From contig JALRLQ010000063.1 of assembly GCA_023254365.1 (NCBI GenBank), positions 1-8,860 on the forward strand: a DNA stretch of 8,860 nucleotides, read 5' to 3'. Position numbers and translations under genes: made by a program. The stretch is from Candidatus Poseidonia sp. Its GTDB lineage: Archaea; Thermoplasmatota; Poseidoniia; Poseidoniales; Poseidoniaceae. Positions 1 through 7,268 of this stretch are shown in pieces. The number at the start of each line of letters is the position of its first letter. Positions within the stretch are counted from its first letter, which is position 1. Under the pieces are notes generated by a model. The model searched no databases. It was not told the DNA's origin and saw only the letters and a list, made by a program, of their open reading frames with translations.

Positions 1-3000
1 GTGCTTCAGTTCGAGAACGAGGTAGTAGGAACTGGGGTCGGGTGCTTCGTTCAAGTCCTGAAGACGCACTTGTCCGATGAGGTTGATGTCTTGACCGGAC
101 TCAGCGCCGGTCAACGCTTGTTCTACACCAATGCTGTTCTGCAACTGGAACATGGTGATGCCTGCATCGTTTTCGACGGCGTTGCCAACGGCTGGATCAA
201 ACAGCACAGCGTCGGGCAGCCCGTTGATGTTGTTGGCAGTCGTAAGACCCGCATAGACGCGGACGGCGTCGGTGTCGTCCCAGGTGGGATTCACACGGAA
301 GTGCCAGGTGATTTCATGTCCGTTGGTGATTGCCGTGGCCGAAGATGTTGACTCCAGCGTGACGTGGTTGTGCTCATCGCTTGCTTCGGCGAACGACATG
401 AAATCGCTCCATGAGAACTTGATGAAGCCGCCCGGCGACTCAAACGTCAACCACGCTTCGGAGAGCGAGGTTCCCGTCAGCGGGTCAACCGTGTGCGTGG
501 TCACAACTTCGTAAATCTCGCCGTTTGGATACAGACCCACTGGATTGTCCGTGAACGTCAACGTGTTGGCGTATCCTGTGGAGGACGACACGCTCAGGTC
601 GCTGAGCAGCACGCCACCACCGGTGTCGGTATAGACGGCAACGGGCACGGTGGCGGTGGCACCACCGGTCCACAATGCAACACCCTGGTTCAATTCGATG
701 TCCAAGCCATCGCTGGAACCCAAGGTGGTCGAGTAGTTGTAGACCACGTCCAAGTTGACCAACTTGGCCGTCGTACCCGATGAAGCGTTGGGAGAGTCAA
801 CCATGAACCTGAACTTCACCCAGTATCGGCCAAAGGCATCCTCGTGCGTTCCGGCCACGGAGGGGTTGCTCAGCAAGGAATTCAAGGCGCCTTTGAAGTC
901 CATTGGAGGCGTCAACGATTCGGGGAACAACACGCTGGCGTTGGGCATATCGCCCAACTCAACGGATTGCGAACCCGCCATCAAGGAGAGCTTGAAGCCC
1001 TCTTGCGGGTCGGAGTTTGAACGGATGCTCACTTGGTCAAAGGAGATGTCGGCAGCAGACACTTCTGCGCCTTCGGGAAGCATGAAGACACCACCGCTGG
1101 CCTCACCGTTCAAATCGAGGGTGAGCGTGGCGGAATCGGCAGCGTAGTTCACCTGATTGACGGTGCTGGATACAAACGTGGTTTGACGCCCAAACATGTC
1201 AAAGGCTGGCTCAAGGTAACCGTAGTCGACGTCGCCGTCGTCAGCGACATCGATGCGCATGTGTTCTGCATGATGACCGAACTCAAGGTCAAACCAAATG
1301 CCACCAACATCGCAAGGGCCCTGATAGGCCGTGACCGAGGTAAATCCGAACATGGGGGCCGCAAAGACGCTCTTGACGCCGTCGGTAACGTTCACGGGCG
1401 TGGTGGAGCCGACCGGTGTGATCTCGATGCTGGGCGACTCAGAACAATCGTCCTGAATGTAGGGTGTGACCGAGGTGATGGGGTAACTGAACTTGCTTCG
1501 TTCAACCGGTGGTGAGAACGAGGTCAGTCGGAGGTCGGGGGTGTAGATCATCGGGAATCCACCGCCCATGGTCGACCAAACGCCGTTATCGATGGAGGAA
1601 GGCCCAAAGGCGGAGTAATTGAATCCGGTCCCCACCCGAGAACCGATGCTGAATCCGTGGAGGACCGGCGTTGAGAGTCGGTCTGGCCCAGAATCAAAAT
1701 TGAATTTTAGATTGACCGCCCGGTATTGACGGGTGTCGATGTTCCACAATTCGATGATGTCGCCGCGAAGACCTGCCATGGCGCTTCCGTCTTTGCCGTA
1801 GATGAGGTTGCCGTTGGTGTCAAGCACGTCAACCGACAAGGTGGCGGAGGTGGTGGTCTCGGCTTCGAGCGTGAGGATACCGTATCCGTTTGGATGGTTA
1901 TCGCCTCCCAACACCGATGGCGTCATGCCCCGCACGGTCATGCTGGCACTCTGAGGGAGAAGGTCGCCCAAGCGGAAGTTGTCGACATACCAGCCGGACA
2001 TGTTGTCGTCGAGGTTCATGCCGGGGTGAGCCGTGTGGTGCATCACGAAGCGAATTTGGACGTACTTGTCAATGAAATCCGTGAGGTCGACCTCGAGCGT
2101 GATCCAACCGGAGGGGTTCTGGGGGGTGGTGGACGTACCCGCGAGGCCGTAGTTCGGATTGCTCCCGTTGAGCAAACCGCTGCAGGCGGAGTCGATGCGC
2201 CCGTTGGTGCCAGAGAAACCGCCACCGCCTTGAGCAAAGTTCGTACCAAACGTCAAGCCGTTGGAGGTTTGGTCAATGGGGAGGTAGGAGAAATCCGTTG
2301 GGTTGTAACCGGGGGGGAATCCGGGGTTGGGGGATTCGCGGATTTCAAGGTAAGCGCAGTCTGAGAACCGCTTGGAGTTGGCTTGTGAACCGGCGCGGGT
2401 CTCAAGGTTGTGCCAGGAATCAAAGTAAGCGGTTTTGTCCTTCAGCAGCGGGTCAACAAACAACTCTGCGCTGTACATGGCCACTTGGAAGGCTTCGCCG
2501 ATGCCGTTGTTGTCGGTGTCGTGGTCGTCCGTGTAATTGCTGTCAGCGAGGTTTGTTCCCCAGCAATCCGCACCCGAGGCGCAGCTGGAAGGGGTGTCCG
2601 CACTGGTCAACGCACCGTGTTGCCATGCAACGCCGCTTGAGGGCATGGTGTTGGGGTCGGTGGCGTCCGCAAAACCACCGTCTGTCCCTTCAAAATCGGT
2701 CAGGAACCCTTCGGCGGCCAGCGAAACAGGCGTGGCATCAGAGCCGTCCTCGTAGGTGAACAATGCCTTATCGGAGAATTCCGTGAGTTGGTTGTTGTAG
2801 TCTGGATTCCACACACGGGGCATGGTGTCCGTATCAATGCGAACATGTGCTCCGTGCTCCACCATCGTGGTGGAGACCTTCATGGAGGCACTCGTAACGG
2901 TTTCACCGTCCGGAAGGTCAATGCTCCCATCCACGAGATTGGCGAGATCGTTTCCATCTCGAATTTCAACGTCAACGGACGCATCTCCGTTCGAAAACGT

Positions 3001-3087
3001 GGTCACGTTGGCAGACGCAAAGGGTGCGAGTAGCATCAAAAGCATCAGAAAAATCGGCGTTGTTTTGCGGGGCGATTCGGTTGGCAT
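1..3087 (-). CDS. Giant secreted beta-sandwich surface protein, MAM/immune-inhibitor-A-like domain (partial, C-terminus off window)
   Basis: Reading the minus strand from ATG at 3087 gives 1029 codons with no stop before the window edge, so this is the N-terminal part of a larger protein. Residues 1-26 form a Sec-type signal peptide: a basic start (RK at 7-8), a hydrophobic stretch IFLMLLMLL, and cleavage probably after ASA. Residues about 131-375 match the layout of a MAM/immune-inhibitor-A-type jelly roll: DFEGTDGGF at 131-139, CWGTNL near 175, DSW near 223, GWITLEVDL near 327, YVQIRF near 342 and closing GWYVDNFRLG at 365. A thrombospondin-3-like calcium motif, DTDNNGIGE, lies at 190-198. 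Further beta-rich segments follow, including TPVLHGFSIG at 473-482 and DVADDGDVDY at 613-622. Several N-x-S/T sequons and paired cysteines fit an exported protein. No catalytic motif is seen. Adhesion or polymer binding is inference. AGGTGA lies 4 nt before the ATG. Confidence 0.85.
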   Translation of the reverse strand, partial: MPTESPRKTTPIFLMLLMLLAPFASANVTTFSNGDASVDVEIRDGNDLANLVDGSIDLPDGETVTSASMKVSTTMVEHGAHVRIDTDTMPRVWNPDYNNQLTEFSDKALFTYEDGSDATPVSLAAEGFLTDFEGTDGGFADATDPNTMPSSGVAWQHGALTSADTPSSCASGADCWGTNLADSNYTDDHDTDNNGIGEAFQVAMYSAELFVDPLLKDKTAYFDSWHNLETRAGSQANSKRFSDCAYLEIRESPNPGFPPGYNPTDFSYLPIDQTSNGLTFGTNFAQGGGGFSGTNGRIDSACSGLLNGSNPNYGLAGTSTTPQNPSGWITLEVDLTDFIDKYVQIRFVMHHTAHPGMNLDDNMSGWYVDNFRLGDLLPQSASMTVRGMTPSVLGGDNHPNGYGILTLEAETTTSATLSVDVLDTNGNLIYGKDGSAMAGLRGDIIELWNIDTRQYRAVNLKFNFDSGPDRLSTPVLHGFSIGSRVGTGFNYSAFGPSSIDNGVWSTMGGGFPMIYTPDLRLTSFSPPVERSKFSYPITSVTPYIQDDCSESPSIEITPVGSTTPVNVTDGVKSVFAAPMFGFTSVTAYQGPCDVGGIWFDLEFGHHAEHMRIDVADDGDVDYGYLEPAFDMFGRQTTFVSSTVNQVNYAADSATLTLDLNGEASGGVFMLPEGAEVSAADISFDQVSIRSNSDPQEGFKLSLMAGSQSVELGDMPNASVLFPESLTPPMDFKGALNSLLSNPSVAGTHEDAFGRYWVKFRFMVDSPNASSGTTAKLVNLDVVYNYSTTLGSSDGLDIELNQGVALWTGGATATVPVAVYTDTGGGVLLSDLSVSSSTGYANTLTFTDNPVGLYPNGEIYEVVTTHTVDPLTGTSLSEAWLTFESPGGFIKFSWSDFMSFAEASDEHNHVTLESTSSATAITNGHEITWHFRVNPTWDDTDAVRVYAGLTTANNINGLPDAVLFDPAVGNAVENDAGITMFQLQNSIGVEQALTGAESGQDINLIGQVRLQDLNEAPDPSSYYLVLELKH

Positions 3088-3187
3088 GGTGTCACCTACG
3101 CTCCCCGGAAGCCTTGACCACCTAAAATCTCGTCGCTCTTCCGACTCTGCATACCGATTTGACGGCCTTTGGCTGGCTGAATTGAAG
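3088..3187. promoter_or_regulatory. Divergent promoter region between surface protein and thioesterase cluster
   Basis: These 100 bp separate two genes transcribed away from each other, so both promoters should lie here. The best TATA-like element is ATTTTAGG read on the minus strand (about 3121-3128). It is centred about 38 bp before the minus-strand ATG, which would give a short leader of roughly 10-12 nt containing the AGGTGA site. On the plus strand only weak candidates are visible: CTAAAAT at 3122-3128, and ATACCGATTT at 3151-3160, about 30 bp before ATG 3188. No operator-like inverted repeat stands out. The element calls are inference from spacing and base composition. Confidence 0.35.
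3092..3097 (-). promoter_or_regulatory. Shine-Dalgarno site of the surface-protein gene
   Basis: Minus-strand AGGTGA ends 4 nt before the ATG at 3087. It matches the 3' end of archaeal 16S rRNA and fixes the start codon, in agreement with the signal peptide that begins exactly there. Confidence 0.6.
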
Positions 3188-3691
3188 ATGAGTTATGAGG
3201 GAGAACAGGTTGGCAGGTTCATGGAGCCTTATTCCACCGAACCGGTGACCCTGATTGAAGAGGTGTTTCCACAAGACACCAACGCCTACGACACCTTGTT
3301 TGGTGGTCGATTACTCTCGCTGATGGACAAAGCAGGTGGGATCGCTTGTGCCAAATTTGCCCACCGCGAATTTGTCACGATTTCCATCGACACACTGACC
3401 TTCATCGCTCCCGCCCGTCAGGGTGACTTGTTGGAAGTGACCGGTCGCGTGGTGTTCACCAGCAGCCACACGGCTTGCACGAAAGTCACGGCGTACACCA
3501 TGAGCAAGGCCACCTGGGAAAAGAGCATCATTTGCGAGGGGTACTTCTTTTTCGTCGCCATCGATTCCATGATGCGCCCCATTCCTGTGCCTCAATTCAC
3601 ACCTTCTTCAGAGGAGGAAACCGAGGACTGGAACAAGGCCAAAGCCATTCGGGACAACATGCTGGCGCAAAAGGCCAAGCGCCAAGAATGA
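3188..3691 (+). CDS. Acyl-CoA thioesterase, hotdog fold (YciA/ACOT-like)
   Basis: This is a 167-residue protein predicted to hydrolyse acyl-CoA to free acid and CoA in the cytoplasm. The N-terminal signature is PQDTN (28-32), then LFGG (37-40) and LMDKAGGIAC (45-54). This matches the P-x-D-x-N...FGG...MD pattern of the YciA/ACOT hotdog thioesterases, in which the Asp/Asn pair sits at the active site. The central helix is followed by FVTISIDTLTFIAPARQGDL and the usual beta strands up to FFFVAIDSMMRPIPVP (111-125). The tail (130-167) is charged and probably helical. Length suits a single-hotdog enzyme that assembles into oligomers. The frame is open further upstream into the antisense of the surface gene, but family similarity begins only near residue 15. 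ATG 3188 or ATG 3221 (156 residues) are therefore the realistic starts. Neither has a strong ribosome site. Chain-length specificity cannot be read from sequence. The next gene starts 40 bp downstream. Confidence 0.88.
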   Translation: MSYEGEQVGRFMEPYSTEPVTLIEEVFPQDTNAYDTLFGGRLLSLMDKAGGIACAKFAHREFVTISIDTLTFIAPARQGDLLEVTGRVVFTSSHTACTKVTAYTMSKATWEKSIICEGYFFFVAIDSMMRPIPVPQFTPSSEEETEDWNKAKAIRDNMLAQKAKRQE

Positions 3692-3731
3692 CCACCTATG
3701 GATTCATCAAGCAAAGGCAGGTCGTGGGAAC

Positions 3732-4757
3732 ATGGTCGTGCTCAACGTCGCCGTGATCGCCTCGGATGAATTGGCCAAAAGCATCGCGAAAGCGGCTGAC
3801 CAACGCGACGTCCACACCTACGTGCACAAGGAAAACGGACCCGATGGCGCCCGAATCATCTCGTTGATTCGCCCCGCCAAATACCCCGAACGTTTGCGTC
3901 CGTTCCTCAATGCCTTGTCAACCGCCCAAGCTGGCATCATCGAAGTGACGGCTGTTGATGCCACGCTGGGTGAAGCGTTGGTTGCTTTTGCCAGTGCGGG
4001 TATCAAACGAGGTCTCGCCGTCATCAACCCCCCCCAGGGGTCGTGGGTGGACGAGGACCAAGTGAAGATGCTGTTCAATCAAGCCGGCTTGTCGGCATGG
4101 ACCTTTGAGTCCAACGACGGCATCCATCTCAGGGAACGCATGTACGCCTTGATGGATGACATCGACAGCGTGTTGGCGGCCAACGCCGCTGCACCGTTGG
4201 TGTTGCCCGTTGACCAACATTTCAACGTGAAGGGCATCGGCTTGGTGGCCATCGGGTACGTCCAAGCAGGGCAGGTCAAGGTGCACGATGAACTCGTTCT
4301 CCTCCCTGCCAACGGAGGTGGGACGGCGAAGTCCTTGCAGGTGATGGACGACGATGTGGACACGGCTTCAGCGGGTGACCGCGTCGGATTAGCGCTTCGA
4401 AACGCCAACGAAGATCACCTCAACGGCAGCACCCTCATCGTTCACCCCGCTGTTGACGACAAACGCACCAACACGTCTGTTCCCCTCGCTCTCGAGCAAC
4501 ACGCTTCCTCGTCCATCGACCTCACCGTCTCCCCGTTCCAAAAGCGGGCCCTTGAAGTGGGAGACGTCGTTCATGCCAGCGTTGACCTTCAGTTTGTGGT
4601 GGGCAGAATCCAAGCGGTCAACGGTTCGACCATGATCGTTGAATGGGAACATCCGCTGTTCATCCGCCGCACCTCTCCCCCGCCGTTGCTCATCGCCCAG
4701 TTGGACGCAAAGCCACGCATCATGGGTTCGGCCGTGGCCACCAAGCACGAAGCGTGA
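3732..4757 (+). CDS. EF-Tu/SelB-like protein with degenerate GTPase domain (EF-Tu domain II protein)
   Basis: This 341-residue protein has the architecture of a translational GTPase but has lost the nucleotide site. Residues 1-150 form an alpha/beta domain opening with LNVAVIASDELAKSIAK. No P-loop (GxxxxGK[S/T]), DxxG or NKxD is present, and VINPPQG (97-103) sits roughly where NKxD is expected. Residues about 151-230 are a good EF-Tu domain II beta barrel: FNVKGIGLVAIGYVQAGQVK (154-173), then HDELVLLP and AGDRVGLALRN (204-214). Residues about 235-330 resemble a domain III-like barrel. Other Euryarchaeota carry similar proteins, often annotated as EF-Tu domain 2 proteins. Their role is not established to my knowledge, and tRNA or ribosome binding is inference. 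The start is ATG 3732, where family similarity begins. A C8 tract at 4028-4035 leaves the frame intact. It lies 40 bp after the thioesterase gene, so co-transcription is likely. Confidence 0.82.
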   Translation: MVVLNVAVIASDELAKSIAKAADQRDVHTYVHKENGPDGARIISLIRPAKYPERLRPFLNALSTAQAGIIEVTAVDATLGEALVAFASAGIKRGLAVINPPQGSWVDEDQVKMLFNQAGLSAWTFESNDGIHLRERMYALMDDIDSVLAANAAAPLVLPVDQHFNVKGIGLVAIGYVQAGQVKVHDELVLLPANGGGTAKSLQVMDDDVDTASAGDRVGLALRNANEDHLNGSTLIVHPAVDDKRTNTSVPLALEQHASSSIDLTVSPFQKRALEVGDVVHASVDLQFVVGRIQAVNGSTMIVEWEHPLFIRRTSPPPLLIAQLDAKPRIMGSAVATKHEA

Positions 4758-4849
4758 TTCGGCGTTTCGATTGACCCCGGTTTTTCCGACCGAGATTCCG
4801 CTCAATCTGCGGTGGTTTGATAACCTCGCAGGGCTCCACACGCAGCGGG
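4758..4849 (+). promoter_or_regulatory. Intergenic spacer with possible TATA-like element for the membrane-protein gene
   Basis: This 92-bp gap is the longest inside the plus-strand cluster. A short inverted CGG-TTTTT-CCG lies around 4778-4788, and its oligo-T could be a weak archaeal termination signal. TTTGATAA at 4816-4823 is centred about 30 bp before ATG 4850. That spacing suits a leaderless transcript and would explain why no Shine-Dalgarno site is seen. Both readings are weak, and read-through from upstream is equally possible. Confidence 0.25.
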
Positions 4850-6325
4850 ATGCACGAGATTGGACAGGGTTCTGTTCCAACCGGTGACTCGGACGTTGAA
4901 ACGTTCACCTCACTGCGGTTGGCCGAACCAGCAGAACGGGTGAACATCACGCTCGATGAGCGGATGCTCAGCATTCAAGGCAAACGGCAAGCCACCTTTG
5001 AAGTTCGAATCAACGCCATTCACACCATGAAACATTACTCGACCAACCTCGCACCAGCGTGGATGCTCATCCTCGGTTTCGCCATGCTATGGATCGGCTA
5101 CAGACTGATGGTTCCTCCGCTCTACCGATTGGCGTTCATGGGTGCGGGAAGTGGCATGATTCTGGCACGATTCATCACCAAACAGCCGACCTTGGCCATG
5201 CAAACAACCTCCGGTGACAACTTCGTGGTCCATGGGAACGAGCGTACGCTCAATCGTCTCAGTTTCATGTTCCACCATTTGGCCAACGGGAAATCCTTGT
5301 CCCAAGTCAGGCACATGTTAGCGGCTATTCAAGCAGAAAGGACCGCTGACTGGTCAGCGGGCGACGTCCTACCGGCCCCGGAACTTCCGGTCGTTATTCA
5401 TACACCCAAACCGGTTGACATGTTCCTCGCATCCAATGACGAAGGTACAGAATCCACAGAATGGGGCCTGGACGACATCGTTCCTGAATGGACGCCAACC
5501 CAAGAACCCGAGCCGGTGACCAGCGTCATGATGTCCCATCTTATTCCGGGCTATTTTGCAACCCAAACAACCACGACGGCCAACACCTATCCCGTTGACC
5601 ACAGCCCAACACCCGTCAACCGGCCGGTGCTCGTTCCGTTTTCTCCACCACCCATGCACCAGGGAGAGCGTTCCGAACAGGAGACGCAGGTGTTCATCCC
5701 TTCTTTCATGAACCGTGATCAAGCCCATGTACCCGGCCTCATGCCCGCAACAGAAGAGAACACACCTGACCTTCCCCTCCTCGATGAACAACAGGTTCTC
5801 GATGCTGATATGGTGCTCGATGCCGAAATGATTGATCCCCCCGTTGAACCTGTCCCACCCGCTGTTGCGCGAGAATCCCTGTTGTCACCAAGGCCACAGC
5901 GAACCATCGAAGACACGATGTTTGAGCCGCGTCGGGCACGTTCGCTGCGACCAAACGCCTCACGTAGGGAAGCATGGGCCAGCACCTTGCTCTCCCGTTC
6001 GGAGGGGCTCATCAACCGACTCAGACCCGCTCAACGGCCTCGTCCCTTTGCGACAACGGAAACATCGGGAGCGCTGCGAGAGCAGGCCGAAGCGAGTCGC
6101 CCTGAACCGAGCGCCGTCATGTCCAACCTCTCCGAAGCAAATGGGGGTGTGTTGGACGCCGAAGAGACTGCACGCCTGAAAGCAAGGTCGGAACAAATTC
6201 TCGCTGCAGCCAGCACCATCCAAAGCGAACAAGAACCCGATTTGGACGCCCTCTCGTTCAGTGATTTACAACCCAGTCGAGGCGAGGAAGAAACGGTCAA
6301 TGTTCCTCGCCTTGATGAGGACTGA
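4850..6325 (+). CDS. Membrane protein of unknown function, two TM helices and a long disordered acidic/Pro-rich tail
   Basis: I do not recognise this 491-residue protein. Residues about 28-60 look like beta strands (VNITLDERMLSIQG, then ATFEVRINAIHTM). Two hydrophobic helices follow, at about 64-80 (AWMLILGFAMLWIGYRL) and 82-100 (YRLAFMGAGSGMILARFI). Next comes a short segment resembling the rest of a split bacterial-PH-like barrel (LAMQTTSGDNFVVHGNERTL, 105-124) and a helix to about 155. From about 160 to 491 the chain is low in hydrophobic structure and rich in Pro, Glu, Thr and Arg. It includes tandem LDADMVLDAEM (308-318) and a predicted helical patch at 425-455. The PH-like reading is a structural guess. 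A hairpin of two helices would place both soluble parts on the same side, probably the cytoplasm. The ATG at 4850 is preferred over TTG 4817, which adds 11 residues without character. The stop lies 1 nt from the convergent kinase stop. Confidence 0.7.
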   Translation: MHEIGQGSVPTGDSDVETFTSLRLAEPAERVNITLDERMLSIQGKRQATFEVRINAIHTMKHYSTNLAPAWMLILGFAMLWIGYRLMVPPLYRLAFMGAGSGMILARFITKQPTLAMQTTSGDNFVVHGNERTLNRLSFMFHHLANGKSLSQVRHMLAAIQAERTADWSAGDVLPAPELPVVIHTPKPVDMFLASNDEGTESTEWGLDDIVPEWTPTQEPEPVTSVMMSHLIPGYFATQTTTTANTYPVDHSPTPVNRPVLVPFSPPPMHQGERSEQETQVFIPSFMNRDQAHVPGLMPATEENTPDLPLLDEQQVLDADMVLDAEMIDPPVEPVPPAVARESLLSPRPQRTIEDTMFEPRRARSLRPNASRREAWASTLLSRSEGLINRLRPAQRPRPFATTETSGALREQAEASRPEPSAVMSNLSEANGGVLDAEETARLKARSEQILAAASTIQSEQEPDLDALSFSDLQPSRGEEETVNVPRLDED

Positions 6326-6326
6326 T

Positions 6327-7250
6327 TCATCCCTGCACCATGGACACGTAGGATGCGTATCGCTCGGCAAAAGCCACATCGTCAAGGGCACGAAGCGCCT
6401 CGGTGCCAAACGCCTCAAGCGTAAAACTGGCCGAGACGGTGGCCACCATCAGGCCTTCGTGAAGTTCTTCCCTTGTCAGGGCGGAGGTGTGCTGCGAGAG
6501 ATGAGCTGCCAGCGCACCGGCAAACGTATCGCCGCAACCGGTCGGGTCGACGACATCGGGGGTTGGGTAGGCCGGCAGGGCGATGAACGAGCCGTCATGA
6601 AGAGCCAAGACACCGTGCTCACCCCGTTTCACGACGAGGGTGTTCGTGCCGGTCATCTCCGCCAAGCCTTGCATCGCACGGACGATGTTTGCATCGTCCA
6701 TCAACATCCGAACCTCGCCATCGTTGATGATGACCAAATCCACCATGCGCATGGTTTCAAGCAGGGCATCTCTGGCAATTGAAATCCAGAGGTTCATTGA
6801 ATCGAGCATGGTCAGCCGTTGAGGTGTGGTTTGTTCGATCACGCTTTGTTGGATGGCAGGGTGAAGGTTTGCACAGAAGAGAACGACAGGGGTGTTGAGG
6901 TGCTCAGGCACGTCGGGTTGGAAGTGCTCGAAGACGTTCAGGTAAGTGGCCAAGGTTTCGGCCTCCGCCATGGCTCCGGTGTAGGCACCTTCCCATCGGA
7001 AGGTCTCGCCATCAGCAACGACCAAGCCTGAAAGGTCCAATCCTGCATGTTCCAAAACGCTGCGGTCCTTCGCTGCAAAATCCGAGCCAACCACACCGAC
7101 CAAACCTGCACCTGCAAGGTCGAGACGTTGGAGATGAAACTGGCAGGAAAGTCCGCCGTAAGTGGCCGAGCCCCCGAGTGCATCCACCACCTGTCCTGCT
7201 GGTGATGAAACGGAATCGTATGCAAGACTTCCAACGATAAGGACGCTCAT
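6327..7250 (-). CDS. PfkB-family carbohydrate/nucleoside-type kinase, GGSATY subgroup, substrate unknown
   Basis: This is a 307-residue ribokinase-fold (PfkB) kinase, predicted to move the ATP gamma-phosphate to a sugar or nucleoside hydroxyl. Visible landmarks are VGSLAYDSV at 6-14, the N-terminal substrate motif GGSATY at 26-31, DSMNLWI at 150-156, the metal/phosphate NDGE motif at 176-179, KRGEHG at 208-213, and the C-terminal anion-hole signature DPTGCGDTFAGA at 235-246 with catalytic base Asp241. Length is normal and the C-terminus intact. The usual GAGD reads GCGD here. The GGSATY and DSMN-W pattern marks a group usually labelled only as sugar kinase, so ribokinase, fructokinase or adenosine kinase cannot be distinguished. 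The start is ATG 7250 because AGGTGG lies 5 nt upstream; a GTG at 7259 would overlap that site. It lies 18 bp after the biotin carboxylase stop, implying co-transcription. Confidence 0.88.
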   Translation of the reverse strand: MSVLIVGSLAYDSVSSPAGQVVDALGGSATYGGLSCQFHLQRLDLAGAGLVGVVGSDFAAKDRSVLEHAGLDLSGLVVADGETFRWEGAYTGAMAEAETLATYLNVFEHFQPDVPEHLNTPVVLFCANLHPAIQQSVIEQTTPQRLTMLDSMNLWISIARDALLETMRMVDLVIINDGEVRMLMDDANIVRAMQGLAEMTGTNTLVVKRGEHGVLALHDGSFIALPAYPTPDVVDPTGCGDTFAGALAAHLSQHTSALTREELHEGLMVATVSASFTLEAFGTEALRALDDVAFAERYASYVSMVQG

Positions 7251-7255
7251 GACAA

Positions 7256-7261
7256 CCACCT
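7256..7261 (-). promoter_or_regulatory. Shine-Dalgarno site of the PfkB kinase
   Basis: Minus-strand AGGTGG ends 5 nt before ATG 7250, inside the 18-bp gap after the biotin carboxylase stop. It selects ATG 7250 over the in-frame GTG at 7259 and suits internal translation initiation in a two-gene transcript. Confidence 0.65.
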
Positions 7262-7268
7262 TTCAATG

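Noticed and set aside
1726..2364. Plus-strand open frame of 212 codons opposite the surface-protein gene, with several neighbours of similar kind
   Set aside because: It is composed of antisense codons with Val/Gly/His/Arg-rich low-information translation. The minus frame is uninterrupted for 1029 codons with a signal peptide and recognisable domains.
2822..3187. Upstream extension of the thioesterase frame to ATG 2822
   Set aside because: The extra 122 residues are antisense to the surface protein's N-terminus and lack family similarity. The hotdog signature begins only after ATG 3188/3221.
4817..4849. TTG start for the membrane protein
   Set aside because: It adds 11 residues without features, and TTTGATAA overlapping this codon fits better as a TATA-like element before ATG 4850.
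4389..4880. Minus-strand open frame of 163 codons
   Set aside because: It is the shadow of the EF-Tu-like gene, which has clear domain II motifs.
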